This document shows positions 25,009 to 34,907 of a stretch of 59,200 nt of DNA, piece after piece; the stretch's first letter is position 1; every line of letters starts with the position of its first letter. Origin of the DNA: Acetobacteraceae bacterium (GTDB taxonomy: Bacteria; Pseudomonadota; Alphaproteobacteria; Acetobacterales; Acetobacteraceae); assembly GCA_030041255.1 (NCBI GenBank), contig JASHOF010000098.1, forward strand, positions 1 through 59,200, written 5' to 3'. Position numbers and translations under genes: made by a program. The notes below the pieces were generated by a model. It was given only the letters and a program-made list of their open reading frames with translations. It did not search any database and was not told where the DNA came from.

Positions 25009-25904
25009 GCGAGTTCGCACTTCCCGAAGAAGCGGCGGCGCTGCCGGAAATCCTGCCGCCGGCGGTCAGGCGCGGGCGGGTGGCGGGCTTCGTGCTGCGG
25101 CATCCGGGGATCGCGATCGGCGGCGGACTCATTGCCGTCATGGCTGTGCTGGCGATCGCCGCACCCTGGCTCGGCACGGTCGATCCCCAATCGCTCGACC
25201 CTGCGAACATGCTGATCGTGCCCTCCGCCGGGCACTGGTTCGGAACCGACATGCTGGGGCGCGACATCTATTCGCGCGTGATTTACGGGACCCGGGTTTC
25301 GCTTGTGGTCGGCTTCGTGGTGGCGCTACTGGCCTCCGTGATCGGGATGGCGATCGGGCTGGTCTCGGGCTTCTTCCGTGCCCTCGATTCGGTGCTGATG
25401 CGCATCATGGACGGCATACTGGCGATTCCGTCGATCCTGCTTGCGATCGCGCTGATGGCCCTGACCCAGGGCTCGGTCGGCAATGTCATCGTCGCGATCA
25501 CGATCTCACAGGTTCCACAGGTGGCGCGGCTGGTGCGGGGGATGGTGCTCGGGCTCCGCGAGCAGCCTTTCGTCGAGGCGGCCATCGCGGCCGGGACCAG
25601 GACGCCGCGGCTGATCTGGCGGCATATCGTGCCGAACACGCTGGCGCCGGTGATCGTGCAGGCGACCTACGTCTGCGCCGTCGCGATGATCATCGAGGCG
25701 ATCCTCGATTTCATCGGTGCCGGCGTGCCGCCGATCGTGCCGAGCTGGGGCAACATCATGGCCGAGGGGCGTGCGCTCTGGCAGGTGAAGCCGTTCATCG
25801 TGTTCTTTCCTGCTTTTTTCCTCTCTGTCACGGTGCTGGCGGTCAATCTTCTCGGCGATGGTCTGCGCGACATGCTCGACCCGCGCCTTGGCAGCGGGAA
25901 GTGA
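25005..25904 (+). CDS. DppC-type ABC permease
   Basis: 299 residues from a GTG overlapping the previous stop. [21 protein letters not shown] (about 75-95) is the DppC/OppC signature. [26 protein letters not shown] (about 186-211) is the EAA coupling loop, and the C-terminus [18 protein letters not shown] is invariant in the family. It is the second channel subunit of the importer. The cytoplasmic N-terminal tail of about 35 residues is normal. It overlaps the first ATPase gene by GTGA. Confidence 0.95.
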   Translation: MSEFALPEEAAALPEILPPAVRRGRVAGFVLRHPGIAIGGGLIAVMAVLAIAAPWLGTVDPQSLDPANMLIVPSAGHWFGTDMLGRDIYSRVIYGTRVSLVVGFVVALLASVIGMAIGLVSGFFRALDSVLMRIMDGILAIPSILLAIALMALTQGSVGNVIVAITISQVPQVARLVRGMVLGLREQPFVEAAIAAGTRTPRLIWRHIVPNTLAPVIVQATYVCAVAMIIEAILDFIGAGVPPIVPSWGNIMAEGRALWQVKPFIVFFPAFFLSVTVLAVNLLGDGLRDMLDPRLGSGK

Positions 25905-26890
25905 ACGAGGCCCCGGCGGCGCTGCTGGAGGTCGATCGGCTGCAGACTCATTTCCGCGCCGGCGATGGCGTGGTGCGGGCAGTGCAAGGTGTCTCGTTCA
26001 CGATCGGGGTGGGCGAGACGCTGGCAGTGGTGGGCGAATCCGGCTGCGGCAAGTCGGTCACCGCGATGTCGATCCTGCGATTGCTGCCCGATCCGCCGGC
26101 CCGGATTGCCGGGCGCATCCGCTTCCTCGGGCGCGAGCTGCTGGAGCTTCCGGAAAGCGAGATGCGGAAAATCCGCGGCAACGACATCAGCATGATCTTC
26201 CAGGAGCCGATGAGTTCGCTCAATCCCGTGCTGAGCGTGGGCTGGCAGATCGGCGAGACGCTCGGCCTGCACCAGGGGCTTGGCAAGCGCGCGGCATTCG
26301 AGCGCGCGGCGGAGATGCTGGCGCTGGTCGGCATCCCGGAACCGGAACGCACGCTGCGCGGCTTCCCGCACCAGCTTTCCGGGGGCATGCGGCAGCGGGT
26401 GATGATCGCCATGGCGCTCGCCTGCGACCCGAAACTGCTGATCGCCGACGAGCCGACGACGGCGCTCGATGTCACCATCCAGGCGCAAATCCTCGACCTG
26501 ATGCGTGCGTTGAAGGCGAGGGTCGGCGCGGCGATCATGCTGATCACGCATGACCTCGGGGTCGTGGCGGAGATCGCGGAGAGAGTGGCCGTGCTTTATG
26601 CGGGCCGGACGGTGGAGGTCGCGCCAATGGCTGCGATCTTTGCGAGCCCGCTGCATCCCTACACGCAAGGTCTTCTGAAGGCCGTGCCCCGACTTGGCCG
26701 GGCGAGCGGCGGGCGCGTGCGGCTGGCGGAGATTCCGGGCCAGGTCCCGGATCTGCGGATGCCGATCACCGGCTGCGCCTTCGCGCCACGCTGCAACCGT
26801 GCGACCGAGATCTGTCGCCGCGCGGCACCGGCGCTGCTGGCCCGCGCGCCGCAGCACCTTGTGGCCTGCCACCATCCGGGTACCGCATGA
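25901..26890 (+). CDS. DppD-type ABC ATPase
   Basis: 329 residues with GTG start. Walker A is GESGCGKS (about 46-53), the signature [16 protein letters not shown] (about 158-173), Walker [13 protein letters not shown], and the switch His is in [13 protein letters not shown]. The C-terminal oligopeptide-ABC extension has the Cys-rich motif [15 protein letters not shown] (about 290-304), which binds an iron-sulfur cluster in some homologues. It powers import together with the next ATPase. Complete motifs here contrast with the degraded ATPase in the MCE operon. Confidence 0.96.
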   Translation: MNEAPAALLEVDRLQTHFRAGDGVVRAVQGVSFTIGVGETLAVVGESGCGKSVTAMSILRLLPDPPARIAGRIRFLGRELLELPESEMRKIRGNDISMIFQEPMSSLNPVLSVGWQIGETLGLHQGLGKRAAFERAAEMLALVGIPEPERTLRGFPHQLSGGMRQRVMIAMALACDPKLLIADEPTTALDVTIQAQILDLMRALKARVGAAIMLITHDLGVVAEIAERVAVLYAGRTVEVAPMAAIFASPLHPYTQGLLKAVPRLGRASGGRVRLAEIPGQVPDLRMPITGCAFAPRCNRATEICRRAAPALLARAPQHLVACHHPGTA

Positions 26891-27879
26891 TGAACGAGAT
26901 GCCGGCGGTGATCGAGGTGATCGGCCTCAAGAAATACTTTCCGCTCCCGCGGCGCCGTCCCGGCCAGGCTCGCTCGCAAGTGCATGCGGTGGACGGGGTG
27001 AGCTTCACGATCGGCCGCGGCGAGACGCTGTCCCTGGTGGGAGAATCAGGGTGCGGCAAATCGACGGTAGGCCGGACGATCCTTGGCCTCACCAGGCCGA
27101 CCGCGGGCGAGGTGCGGCTCGATGGGATCAGGATCGACAATCTGTCCAGGGGAAAACTCCGCCCGCTGAGGCGACGGATGCAGGTGGTGTTCCAGGACCC
27201 CTACAGCAGCCTCAATCCACGCCTGCGCGTGCGCGAGATCCTGGCGGAGCCGATCGCCAATTTTTCCCTGGCCCGTTCGCGCGCCGAATTTTCCGCGCGG
27301 ATCGCCGGGCTGCTGCAGAAAGTGCGGTTGCCGGCGGATGCCGCTGCGCGCTTCCCGCACGAATTTTCCGGCGGGCAACGCCAGCGGATCGGCATCGCTC
27401 GCGCCTTGGCAACCGAGCCGGAGGTGATCATCTGCGACGAGGCGGTCTCGGCGCTCGATGTCTCGGTGAAGGCGCAGGTCGTCAACCTGCTTGCAGATTT
27501 GCAGGACGAACTCGGACTTTCGCTCCTCTTCATCACGCACGACCTCGCGATCGTCGAACACCTCACGCATCGGGTTGCCGTGATGTATCTCGGCCGGATC
27601 GTCGAGGCGGCGGACCGCGACAGCCTGTTCACGAGGCCATGGCATCCCTACACGCAGGCGCTGCTCTCCGCGGTGCCGGTGCCGGACCCGGCGGCGAGCC
27701 GGCAGCGGATGATTCTGAAGGGCGACGTGCCGAGCCCGGTCGATTTGCCGACAGGCTGCCGCTTCCAGAGCCGCTGCCCGCATGTTTTCGCGCGCTGCCG
27801 GACCGAGGAACCGGAGTTGCGGCCGGTGGGCGAAGCGCAACGGGTGGCCTGCCATCTCGATCAACGCCCGGGAGGATGA
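26887..27879 (+). CDS. DppF-type ABC ATPase
   Basis: 330 residues. The N-terminus [16 protein letters not shown] is typical of DppF/OppF. Walker A is GESGCGKST, the Q-loop region [14 protein letters not shown], the signature [16 protein letters not shown], Walker [15 protein letters not shown] and the switch His [12 protein letters not shown]. The C-terminal Cys motif is [18 protein letters not shown] replaces DEP in the Walker B extension, as in many DppF proteins. It starts within the previous stop (ATGATGA). It is the second motor subunit of the importer. Confidence 0.96.
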   Translation: MMNEMPAVIEVIGLKKYFPLPRRRPGQARSQVHAVDGVSFTIGRGETLSLVGESGCGKSTVGRTILGLTRPTAGEVRLDGIRIDNLSRGKLRPLRRRMQVVFQDPYSSLNPRLRVREILAEPIANFSLARSRAEFSARIAGLLQKVRLPADAAARFPHEFSGGQRQRIGIARALATEPEVIICDEAVSALDVSVKAQVVNLLADLQDELGLSLLFITHDLAIVEHLTHRVAVMYLGRIVEAADRDSLFTRPWHPYTQALLSAVPVPDPAASRQRMILKGDVPSPVDLPTGCRFQSRCPHVFARCRTEEPELRPVGEAQRVACHLDQRPGG

Positions 27880-27967
27880 GCGTGGGGTTCGGCTTCCCCG
27901 GCAGAGCGCAGCGGGACTACAAGGCGGGCGCACCGCACGGTCGAAGCCGGCGTTTCTCGAGGAGGGC

Positions 27968-29581
27968 ATGGTTGTGAGCGCGATGAAAAGAAGGACCTTC
28001 CTGGGTGCCGCCGCCGCCAGCGCGGTAGCGCCGCTGGCAGCACCAAGGATCAGTACGGCCGAAAGCGAACGCGTGATCCGCTTCATCCCGCAGACCGATG
28101 TTTCAGTTCTCGACCCGATCTGGACCACCACCTACCCGACACGCGACCACGGCTATCTCGTCTTCGACACTCTCTACGGCCAGCTTGGGCCGGCGCATGG
28201 CTTCGCCGCGGCGCCGCAGATGGTCGAAGGCCACACCGTCTCGAGCGATGGCAAGGAATGGCAGCTCACGCTGCGCCCGGGACTCACATTCCACGACGGC
28301 GAACCAGTGCTGGCGCGCGACTGCGTGGCCAGCATTCGCCGCTGGGGAGCGCGGGATTCGTTCGGGCAGGCGCTGATGGCGGCGACCGACGAGCTGAGCG
28401 CTGCCGATGACAAGACGATCGTCTTCCGGCTGAAGCACCCGTTCTCGCTGCTGCCGGATGCACTCGGCAAGAGCCCGCCCAACATGTGCGCGATGATGCC
28501 GGAGCGGCTGGCGAAGACCGACCCCTTCAAGCAGGTCACCGAGATGATCGGCAGCGGGCCCTACAAGTTCAATGCGGGCGAACGGATCGTCGGCTCGCGC
28601 CTCGTCTATGATCGCAATGCCGATTACGTGCCGCGCCCGAGCGGAACACCGGAGTGGACGGCGGGGCCGAAGATCACCCATTTCGACCGCGTGGAATGGC
28701 GGATCATCGCCGACCCTTCGACCGCACTCTCGGCGCTGGCGACCGGCGAGGTGGACTGGTGGTGGATTCCCGATGCGCTGTTGCTGCCGGTGCTGAGAGC
28801 CAACCGTGATCTCCATGTCGGCATCGTCGATCCCACCGGGTTCATCGGCACCATGCGCTTCAACTGGCTCAATCCGCCATTCGACAAGGCGGCGATCCGG
28901 CGGGCGGTGGTCGGCGCGGTGAGCCAGGCCGAGTACATGACGGCGGTGGTCGGCAAGGATCCGCATCTCTGGCGGGACGGCGTTGGATTCTTCTGCCCGG
29001 ACACGCCGATGGCGAGCGACGCCGGGATGCAGGCACTGACGGGTCCGCGCGACCTTGGCAGGGTGAAGAAGGAGCTCGAACAGGCGGGTTATCGTGGCGA
29101 GAAGGTGGTTCTGCTGGCACCGCAGAACATCCCGACCGTGAAGGCGGTGGCGGATGTCTGCAACGACATGCTGAAGAAGATCGGCATGAATGTCGATTAC
29201 GCGTCGATGGACTGGGGAACGCTGGTGGCGCGGCGAACCAGCATGGCGCCGCTCGACCAGGGCGGATGGAGCGTCTTTTCGACCTTCTGGAGCGGGCTCG
29301 ACATGTACGACCCGGCGATCAATCCGTTCCTGCGCTGCAACGGCAAGGATGCCGCGATCGGCTGGCCCTCGGATGCGAAGATGGAATCGCTCCGTGATGC
29401 GTGGCTGGCCGCGTCCGACGCAGCGGCGCAGAAGAAGATCGCGGTGGCGATGCAGCTTCGCGCCTTCGATATCGTTCCCTACATCCCGCTCGGGCAGCAG
29501 TTCAACCCGACCGCGCACCGGAGGGACATCCAGGGAATCCTGCACGGCATCTCGGTATTCTGGAACGTCCGGCGGGGGTGA
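27968..29581 (+). CDS. dipeptide/oligopeptide-type ABC substrate-binding protein (second paralogue)
   Basis: About 537 residues, clearly paralogous to the binding protein at the head of the cluster. Shared blocks are LRPGLTFHDGEPV, GSGPYKF, FNWLNPPFDKAAIRRAVVGAV, MDWGTLVARRTSMAPLDQGG and the ending ISVFWNVRRG. The Tat-like signal is MKRRTFLGAAAASAVAP. GAGGAGGG lies close to ATG 27968; GTG 27974 or ATG 27983 would have better spacing, so the exact start is uncertain by 2-5 residues. Two binding proteins for one permease/ATPase set would widen the substrate range. I see no terminator after it. Confidence 0.93.
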   Translation: MVVSAMKRRTFLGAAAASAVAPLAAPRISTAESERVIRFIPQTDVSVLDPIWTTTYPTRDHGYLVFDTLYGQLGPAHGFAAAPQMVEGHTVSSDGKEWQLTLRPGLTFHDGEPVLARDCVASIRRWGARDSFGQALMAATDELSAADDKTIVFRLKHPFSLLPDALGKSPPNMCAMMPERLAKTDPFKQVTEMIGSGPYKFNAGERIVGSRLVYDRNADYVPRPSGTPEWTAGPKITHFDRVEWRIIADPSTALSALATGEVDWWWIPDALLLPVLRANRDLHVGIVDPTGFIGTMRFNWLNPPFDKAAIRRAVVGAVSQAEYMTAVVGKDPHLWRDGVGFFCPDTPMASDAGMQALTGPRDLGRVKKELEQAGYRGEKVVLLAPQNIPTVKAVADVCNDMLKKIGMNVDYASMDWGTLVARRTSMAPLDQGGWSVFSTFWSGLDMYDPAINPFLRCNGKDAAIGWPSDAKMESLRDAWLAASDAAAQKKIAVAMQLRAFDIVPYIPLGQQFNPTAHRRDIQGILHGISVFWNVRRG

Positions 29582-29621
29582 GGGGGCGATGGCTGAAGTG
29601 GCACCTTTCGGCGCAGTACGC

Positions 29622-29651
29622 TTGACAAGTGCTTGTCCCTGACGGTGCAAT
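29622..29651 (+). promoter_or_regulatory. candidate sigma-70 promoter with overlapping palindrome
   Basis: TTGACA (29622-29627) and TGCAAT (29646-29651) are 18 bases apart, the best -35/-10 pair in this gap. Overlapping the -35 is a perfect 6+6 inverted repeat, GACAAG-TG-CTTGTC (29624-29637). This is the layout of a repressor operator. It would drive the SDR and TRAP transporter genes. The matching regulator is not in the window. Confidence 0.5.
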
Positions 29652-29746
29652 CCGCTCACGCGACGATCGAACGGCGAGCCACGTGAACATCATGCCGCCG
29701 GCAAGCCCGCTTCTGCATTGAAGCCTGGCGAGGGGAGGAAACAAGG

Positions 29747-29845
29747 ATGACGGTCGAACCTGTGCGTGGTGGGTGCCGGCACGCCCGACGAGCGCGGCGG
29801 GGCCCTTCGATGGCCGCGACGCCGTTCGCCCCGTTGCACCGGTAG
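29747..29845 (+). CDS. possible 32-residue leader peptide or broken gene start
   Basis: GAGGGGAGGAAACAAGG is followed directly by ATG and a 32-codon frame ending 7 bases before the SDR start. The ribosome site is far better than that of the SDR gene itself. The peptide (MTVEPVRGGCRHARRARRGP...) resembles nothing known. Shifting one base after codon 7 gives VGAGTPDERG, reminiscent of a nucleotide-binding start. It may therefore be the remnant of a lost gene or a coupling leader. Confidence 0.25.
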   Translation: MTVEPVRGGCRHARRARRGPSMAATPFAPLHR

Positions 29846-29852
29846 GCCGGGC

Positions 29853-30653
29853 ATGGTCGATTACCGGAAGCTGTTCGACCTTTCCGGCAAGACTGCCCTG
29901 GTGCTCGGGGCGGCCTCCGGGATCGGTCGCGCCTCGGCCGAAGCGCTGGCGGCGCTCGGGGCGCAGGTGGTCTGTGCGGACCGCAACGCGGCCGGTGCAG
30001 AGGCGGTGGCGAGCGGCATCGGCCCGGCGGCCGAGGCGCGTGGTTGCGATGCGACCAGCACGGATGACATCGAGGCGCTGGCGCGAGCGGTCCGCTCCCG
30101 TCATGCGCGGCTCGATGTGGCGGTGACGACGCCGGGGCTGAATGTCCGCAAGACGATCCTCGATTATTCGGAGGCGGAATTCGCGCGCGTGGTCGATCTC
30201 AATCTGCGCGGCACGTTCCTGTTCTTCCGCACCTTCGGGCGGATGATGGTGGAGGCGGGCGGGGGCAGCCTGATCGCCTGCTCCTCGATCCGGGCCACGG
30301 TGATCGAGCCGGGGCTTGCGGTCTATGGCATGACGAAAGCCGGCATCAGCCTGCTGGTGAAGGGCTTTGCCGCCGAGGTGGGCCACGCGAACGTGCGGGT
30401 CAACGCGATCGCGCCGGGCGTCATCGAGACGGCGCTGACCGCGCCGCTCCTGGAGCGGCCGGAGGTTCATCGAACCTATGCACGGCACACCGTGTTTGCA
30501 CGCTGGGGGAGTGCCGCCGAGGTTGCTGGCGCAGTGGCGTTCCTGGCTTCGGACGCCTCGAGCTACATCAGCGGCAGCACGATGCTGGTCGACGGCGGCT
30601 GGACCGCGATCGACGGACCGCCAAGCGGGCTGACGGCGACGCGGCCGAACTGA
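29853..30653 (+). CDS. SDR-family NAD(P)-dependent oxidoreductase
   Basis: 266 residues of the classical short-chain dehydrogenase type. The cofactor loop GAASGIG lies near 18-24, NLRG near 113, the catalytic Ser in CSSIRA and Tyr/Lys in YGMTK near 155-159, and C-terminal VDGGWTA. CADRN after the second strand (Asp at its end) suggests NAD preference. It oxidises or reduces an alcohol/ketone in the cytosol. Position just ahead of a TRAP transporter suggests it acts on the imported acid or sugar acid. ATG 29853 is chosen because the SDR fold begins right after it; longer upstream frames are Arg-rich. Confidence 0.9.
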   Translation: MVDYRKLFDLSGKTALVLGAASGIGRASAEALAALGAQVVCADRNAAGAEAVASGIGPAAEARGCDATSTDDIEALARAVRSRHARLDVAVTTPGLNVRKTILDYSEAEFARVVDLNLRGTFLFFRTFGRMMVEAGGGSLIACSSIRATVIEPGLAVYGMTKAGISLLVKGFAAEVGHANVRVNAIAPGVIETALTAPLLERPEVHRTYARHTVFARWGSAAEVAGAVAFLASDASSYISGSTMLVDGGWTAIDGPPSGLTATRPN

Positions 30654-30742
30654 CCGGAACACGGATCATTCGCCGCTTGCGGCCGGAGCAGACCACAAGC
30701 GGGCCGTCCGGCCCTGCTGAGAGGAAAGGGGAGGAAAGTGTC

Positions 30743-31747
30743 ATGAAACGCCGGGCATTTCTGCAGCGAGGGACGGGCCTGGCCGCACTGGCGCTGGCGG
30801 CACCCACGGTGGCGCGCGGTGCGGCGCCGATGACCTTGCGCTTCGCCCATTATGTGCCCGTGGATCATCCGGCCAACATCGCCGCCGAGCAGTTCGCGAA
30901 GCAGGTCGAGGCACGCACGCACGGTGCCATCCGCATTGCCATATTCCCCAACAACCAACTCGGCGATCCGCCGCAGGAGGCGGCGCAGATCCGTGCCGGC
31001 GTGATCGACATGGGCCTGCCGACGGAGGGCCAGCTCGACAAGTACGACAAGGCTTTCGCCGTCGTCCCGCTGCCGTTCGTGTTCAACGACCGTGCGGAGG
31101 TCTTTCGCGTTCTCGACGGCCCTGCCATGGCCTGGCTCGCGCCGCTCGCGGAGAGGCAGGGTTTCGTCATGCTGCGGAACTGGGATTACGGATTCCGCAA
31201 CATCACCAACAATGTTCGCCCGATCACGACGCCGGACGACGTGAAGAGCCTGAAGATCCGCACTCCCCCGGAGATCCAGATCGAGGCCTGCATGGAAGCG
31301 CTGGGGGCGCGGGTGACGCCGATCTCCTTCGCCGAGCTTTACCTGGCGCTTTCCCAGCACGTGGTCGACGGCGAAGAAAACCCGATCCCCGTCATCTACT
31401 TCAACAAGTACTACGAGGTGCAGAAATATCTCGCCCTGACACGGCACGTGTACAACAACATGATCCATACGGTCAGCCTGGTGACCTGGAAGAAGCTTTC
31501 ACCGCAAGCGCAGCAGATCATGCGTGAGGAAAGCGCGGCGGCCGGCGATCTCATGCGCAAGCTGATCGGCGAGCAGGAGGCGGACGAGATCGGGAAGATC
31601 AAGGAAGCCGGCATGAAGGTTACGGAACCGGATCGTGCCCCGTTCCGCGCCAAGATGGGGCCGGCCTGGAAGCGGGTTGCCGCTTATGCCGGGGAGGACA
31701 ACGTCAAGAAATTCACGGCCATGGTGGAGGCTGCCAGGAAGACGTAA
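30743..31747 (+). CDS. TRAP transporter solute-binding protein (DctP family)
   Basis: 334 residues. A Tat-like signal MKRRAFLQRGTGLAALALAAP precedes the DctP fold: LRFAHYVPVDHPANIAAEQF, IAIFPNNQLGD, KSLKIRTPPEIQIEACMEALGARVTPISFAELYLALSQHVVDGEENP. The Arg in LKIRTP is the residue that binds the ligand carboxylate. It captures an organic acid in the periplasm for the membrane protein encoded next. AGGAAAG precedes the ATG at 30743. The 89-base gap to the SDR gene and 15-base gap to the permease fit one operon. Confidence 0.94.
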   Translation: MKRRAFLQRGTGLAALALAAPTVARGAAPMTLRFAHYVPVDHPANIAAEQFAKQVEARTHGAIRIAIFPNNQLGDPPQEAAQIRAGVIDMGLPTEGQLDKYDKAFAVVPLPFVFNDRAEVFRVLDGPAMAWLAPLAERQGFVMLRNWDYGFRNITNNVRPITTPDDVKSLKIRTPPEIQIEACMEALGARVTPISFAELYLALSQHVVDGEENPIPVIYFNKYYEVQKYLALTRHVYNNMIHTVSLVTWKKLSPQAQQIMREESAAAGDLMRKLIGEQEADEIGKIKEAGMKVTEPDRAPFRAKMGPAWKRVAAYAGEDNVKKFTAMVEAARKT

Positions 31748-31762
31748 GCAGAAGCGACGCGA

Positions 31763-33649
31763 TTGGCGGAGCGCGGCGAGACCGTGACCCTGGCCTCCGC
31801 CGCGGCCAGGCCGTCCGGCCGATTGCTGCGGATTGTCGATATGGCGGGCGATGCCGTCCTGGCTTTAGCCCTTCTCGGCGAACTCGGCGTCGTGGTCACG
31901 AATGTCGTGGCGCGCGGGCTCGGCAGCAGCGGCTTTCTCTGGACGGAGGAGGTGGCCCAGTTCGCCCTTTCCGTCATCACGTTCGTCGGCGGCGCGGTTG
32001 CCTTCCGGCGCGGCCACCACAGCCCAGTGCACGCGGCGCTCAACCTGCTGCCCGAGGCGCCACGCCGGGCTGCGCTGGCGCTTGCGGATCTGCTGGTACT
32101 CGCGGGCGCGGTCGTCACCGGGATCGCCTCCATCCCCGTGATCGGCACGAGCTGGGGCGAACGGACGCCGATCCTTTCGCTGCCGGCTGCTCTCATGGTC
32201 CTGCCGCTCAGCCTCTGCATGGTGCTGCTGGCGCTCTATGCCATCGACCGGCTGTGGCGCCGCCATCGCGGCATGGCGCTGGCCGTGGGAGTGCCGCTCG
32301 CGCTGCTGCTGGCTGGAGCGACGCTGACCCGGGCGGCCTGGCTTCCCTTCCTCGCCGGCGATTCGGGCATGTACTCGTCGCTGGCGCTGCTGCTGCTCTC
32401 GATCTTCGCCGGCCTGCCCGTCGGCTTTGCCCTGATGCTCGCGACGGTTGCCTATCTGTGGGCGGCCAATGCGGCGCCCCTGATGGCGCTGCCAGAGAAC
32501 ATGGTGAACGGCACCAGCAACTTCGTGCTGCTGGCGGTTCCGTTCTTCATTTTCGCCGGTCTCATCATGGAACGGGGCGGCATCAGTGTCCGGCTGGTGC
32601 GCTTCGTGCAGGCCCTGGTCGGTCATTTCCGGGGCGGCCTGCTGCAGGTGATGGTCGGCAGCATGTATCTGGTCTCCGGCCTGTCCGGATCGAAGGCCGC
32701 GGATGTCGCGGCGGTGGGCTCGGTGATGCGCGACATGCTGCGCCACGAGGGCATCAGCGACCAGGAGGGAGCGGCGGTGCTCGCTGCCTCGGCGGCGATG
32801 GGCGAGACGGTGCCGCCGTCCATCGCGATGCTGGTCCTCGGCTCCATCACCAGCTTGTCGATCGCCGCCCTGTTCATCGGCGGGCTGGTGCCGGCGGCGG
32901 CGATCGCGCTCTGCCTGATGGCGCTGATCTACTGGCGCGCTCGCGGCGCAGACAAGGGCAGGGCGCGATGGGTCGGCTGGCCGGCGCTGCTGTGGGCGGG
33001 ACTTGGGGCCGTGCTGCCGCTCGGCATGCCGGTGATGCTGTTCGCCGGCATCCTGCTCGGCATCGCGACGCCGACGGAGGTCTCGGCCTTCGCGGTGCTG
33101 TACGGCCTGGCGCTGGCGATGGCCGCCTATCGCGAGATGAGCTGGCGTGGATTCCTGAGGGCGACCATCGACACCGCCATGCTGACCGGCATGATCCTGT
33201 TCATCCTGGCCGCGGCGGCGGGGTTCTCCTGGGGCCTCACGGTTGCCTACCTGCCGCAGCGTCTCGTTGCACTTCTGCATCATGTGCATAACAGCGAGTG
33301 GATTTTCCTGGTCGGCTCGGTTGCGCTGCTGATCGTGGTCGGTTCCCTGCTCGAAGGGTTACCGGCATTGAATGTGCTCGCCCCGCTGCTGCTGCCGATC
33401 GCCGGGCAGATCGGGGTCAGCGAACTGCACTACGGGATCGTGCTGGTGGTCGCGATGGGCGTGGGGGCTTTCCTGCCGCCCGCCGGAGTGGGCTTCTATG
33501 TCTGCTGTGCGGTCATGCGCACCCCGATCGAGGGCGCCTCCCGCGCCATGCTGCCTTATCTGGCGGTGCTGCTGGCCGGCGTCCTGCTAGTCACCTTCGT
33601 TCCATGGCTCACGCTGTTCCTGCCACGGGCCTTCGGTTTCTCCGGCTGA
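31763..33649 (+). CDS. fused TRAP transporter membrane protein (DctQ + DctM)
   Basis: 628 residues. The first about 175 residues contain four hydrophobic segments and the DctQ pattern (FLWTEEVAQFALSVITFVGG, RRGHHSPVH). The rest is a DctM large permease with 12 or so segments, containing FFIFAGLIMERGGIS, SGLSGSKAADVAAVGSVM and EGLPALNVLAPLLLPIA. It is a sodium-coupled secondary transporter working with the DctP protein encoded upstream. The fusion replaces two usual genes. TTG 31763 has no clear ribosome site; GTG 31784 (seven residues shorter) is an alternative start. Confidence 0.93.
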   Translation: MAERGETVTLASAAARPSGRLLRIVDMAGDAVLALALLGELGVVVTNVVARGLGSSGFLWTEEVAQFALSVITFVGGAVAFRRGHHSPVHAALNLLPEAPRRAALALADLLVLAGAVVTGIASIPVIGTSWGERTPILSLPAALMVLPLSLCMVLLALYAIDRLWRRHRGMALAVGVPLALLLAGATLTRAAWLPFLAGDSGMYSSLALLLLSIFAGLPVGFALMLATVAYLWAANAAPLMALPENMVNGTSNFVLLAVPFFIFAGLIMERGGISVRLVRFVQALVGHFRGGLLQVMVGSMYLVSGLSGSKAADVAAVGSVMRDMLRHEGISDQEGAAVLAASAAMGETVPPSIAMLVLGSITSLSIAALFIGGLVPAAAIALCLMALIYWRARGADKGRARWVGWPALLWAGLGAVLPLGMPVMLFAGILLGIATPTEVSAFAVLYGLALAMAAYREMSWRGFLRATIDTAMLTGMILFILAAAAGFSWGLTVAYLPQRLVALLHHVHNSEWIFLVGSVALLIVVGSLLEGLPALNVLAPLLLPIAGQIGVSELHYGIVLVVAMGVGAFLPPAGVGFYVCCAVMRTPIEGASRAMLPYLAVLLAGVLLVTFVPWLTLFLPRAFGFSG

Positions 33650-33676
33650 CGGAACAGGGATCGCGCAGCACGAAGC

Positions 33677-34786
33677 TCATCCAGCGACGCCGGCGCCGAT
33701 GGCCGCGCGGAGGCGCGGCAGCACCTGATCCGCGAACAGAGTGAGGGAGCGGCGCTCGCGCGCGGCGTTCACCCCGGACCAGTCGAGTGCGGCGAGCAGC
33801 AGCGTGCCGAAGGGACCGACGCGCTCGCGGAGCGCGAGGAGCTTCTCCGTCACCGTGGCCGGGCTGCCATGGATCACCATTTCCTCGATCAGGGTCGCGG
33901 GGGTGACCGCTTCATCCGGCATTGCCGGATCGGGCTTCATTCCGGCGCCGAGGCCGCGGCGATAGAGAAGCTGCCAGAGATAGTCGAAATAGTACCAGCT
34001 CGCTCCTTGCCGATCGAACGCATAGTCGCGGGCAATCGCATCGGAGTCCGCGACGATGACGTTGCGAGCGACGCGCCAGGCGGACGGGTCGGGCGCTCGG
34101 TTGGCCTCGGCACAGCCTTCGCAATATGTCGGCCAGTGGGTGAGCAGGCTCCGGGTGGGGATGAAGTTGGCGCTGACGGCGAGCCAGCCGCGGAGCGCGG
34201 CCGCCTTCATCGCCATCGAATGCGGGTTGACCACCGAGAGCGCGATCGGCGGGTGCGGCTTCTGGAACGGCTTCTGGAAGAAGCCGACACCGTATTCCGG
34301 CATCACGGATTCCTCGAGGCGGATCTGCCAGTGCCGGCCCTCGAGGCGGTAAGGCGGCTCGCTGTTCCAGAGAGCGAGCATGATGTCGATCGCCTCCTGC
34401 ATGCGTTCGCCGCGCACTTTCACGTCCGGATGGCCGAACAGCTCGGCGTCGGAGGCGAGTCCGCCGGCGCCGATACCGAGAATGAAGCGGCCATGGCTCA
34501 TGTGATCGAACTGCGCGACTTCCGCGGCGACGATGGCCGGATGGTGATAGCCGAGGCCGATGACGCCGGTCGCGAAACGGATGCGCTTTGTGCGCGGCAA
34601 CAGCGAGGCGAGAAACATCAAGGGCGAGGCGAGCGGTTCCGAGCCGGCAGAGAAGTGCTCGCCGACCCAGGCTTCGTCGAAGCCAAGCTGGTCGGTCAGC
34701 ACGATCTTGTCCGCATCCTCTGCCGCGGTCTCGGCGAGGGGCCGATGCGGCGGGTGGAGCGGCATCATGAAAAGTCCCGAACGCAT
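33677..34786 (-). CDS. LLM-class flavin-dependent oxidoreductase (luciferase-like)
   Basis: 369 residues, bacterial luciferase-like fold. MMPLHPPHRPLAETAAEDAD, LGFDEAWVGEHF (about 35-46), RIRFATGVIGLGYHHP (about 70-85) and DHMSHGRFILGIGAG (about 97-111) are the typical flavin-binding barrel blocks. It uses reduced FMN from a separate reductase and oxygen to oxidise a small organic substrate, possibly a Baeyer-Villiger or desulfonation-type reaction; the substrate is unknown. GGAGAGGAG lies upstream of the chosen ATG. Longer in-frame sequence upstream lacks similarity. Confidence 0.93.
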   Translation of the reverse strand: MRSGLFMMPLHPPHRPLAETAAEDADKIVLTDQLGFDEAWVGEHFSAGSEPLASPLMFLASLLPRTKRIRFATGVIGLGYHHPAIVAAEVAQFDHMSHGRFILGIGAGGLASDAELFGHPDVKVRGERMQEAIDIMLALWNSEPPYRLEGRHWQIRLEESVMPEYGVGFFQKPFQKPHPPIALSVVNPHSMAMKAAALRGWLAVSANFIPTRSLLTHWPTYCEGCAEANRAPDPSAWRVARNVIVADSDAIARDYAFDRQGASWYYFDYLWQLLYRRGLGAGMKPDPAMPDEAVTPATLIEEMVIHGSPATVTEKLLALRERVGPFGTLLLAALDWSGVNAARERRSLTLFADQVLPRLRAAIGAGVAG

Positions 34787-34907
34787 CTTTCTCGCGGCTC
34801 CTCTCCTGCTTCCGGAAAGCTTACGGTATGACGGCGGATCGGACGGCAACTCGAGAACGCCGTATCGCCCGACCGTGTCAGCGGATACCGCGACACCATG
34901 GAAGGAC

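Noticed and set aside
28103-29659. Long minus-strand frame opposite the second binding protein
   Set aside because: It is Arg/His-rich, has no motifs, and lies antisense to a clear ABC binding-protein gene.
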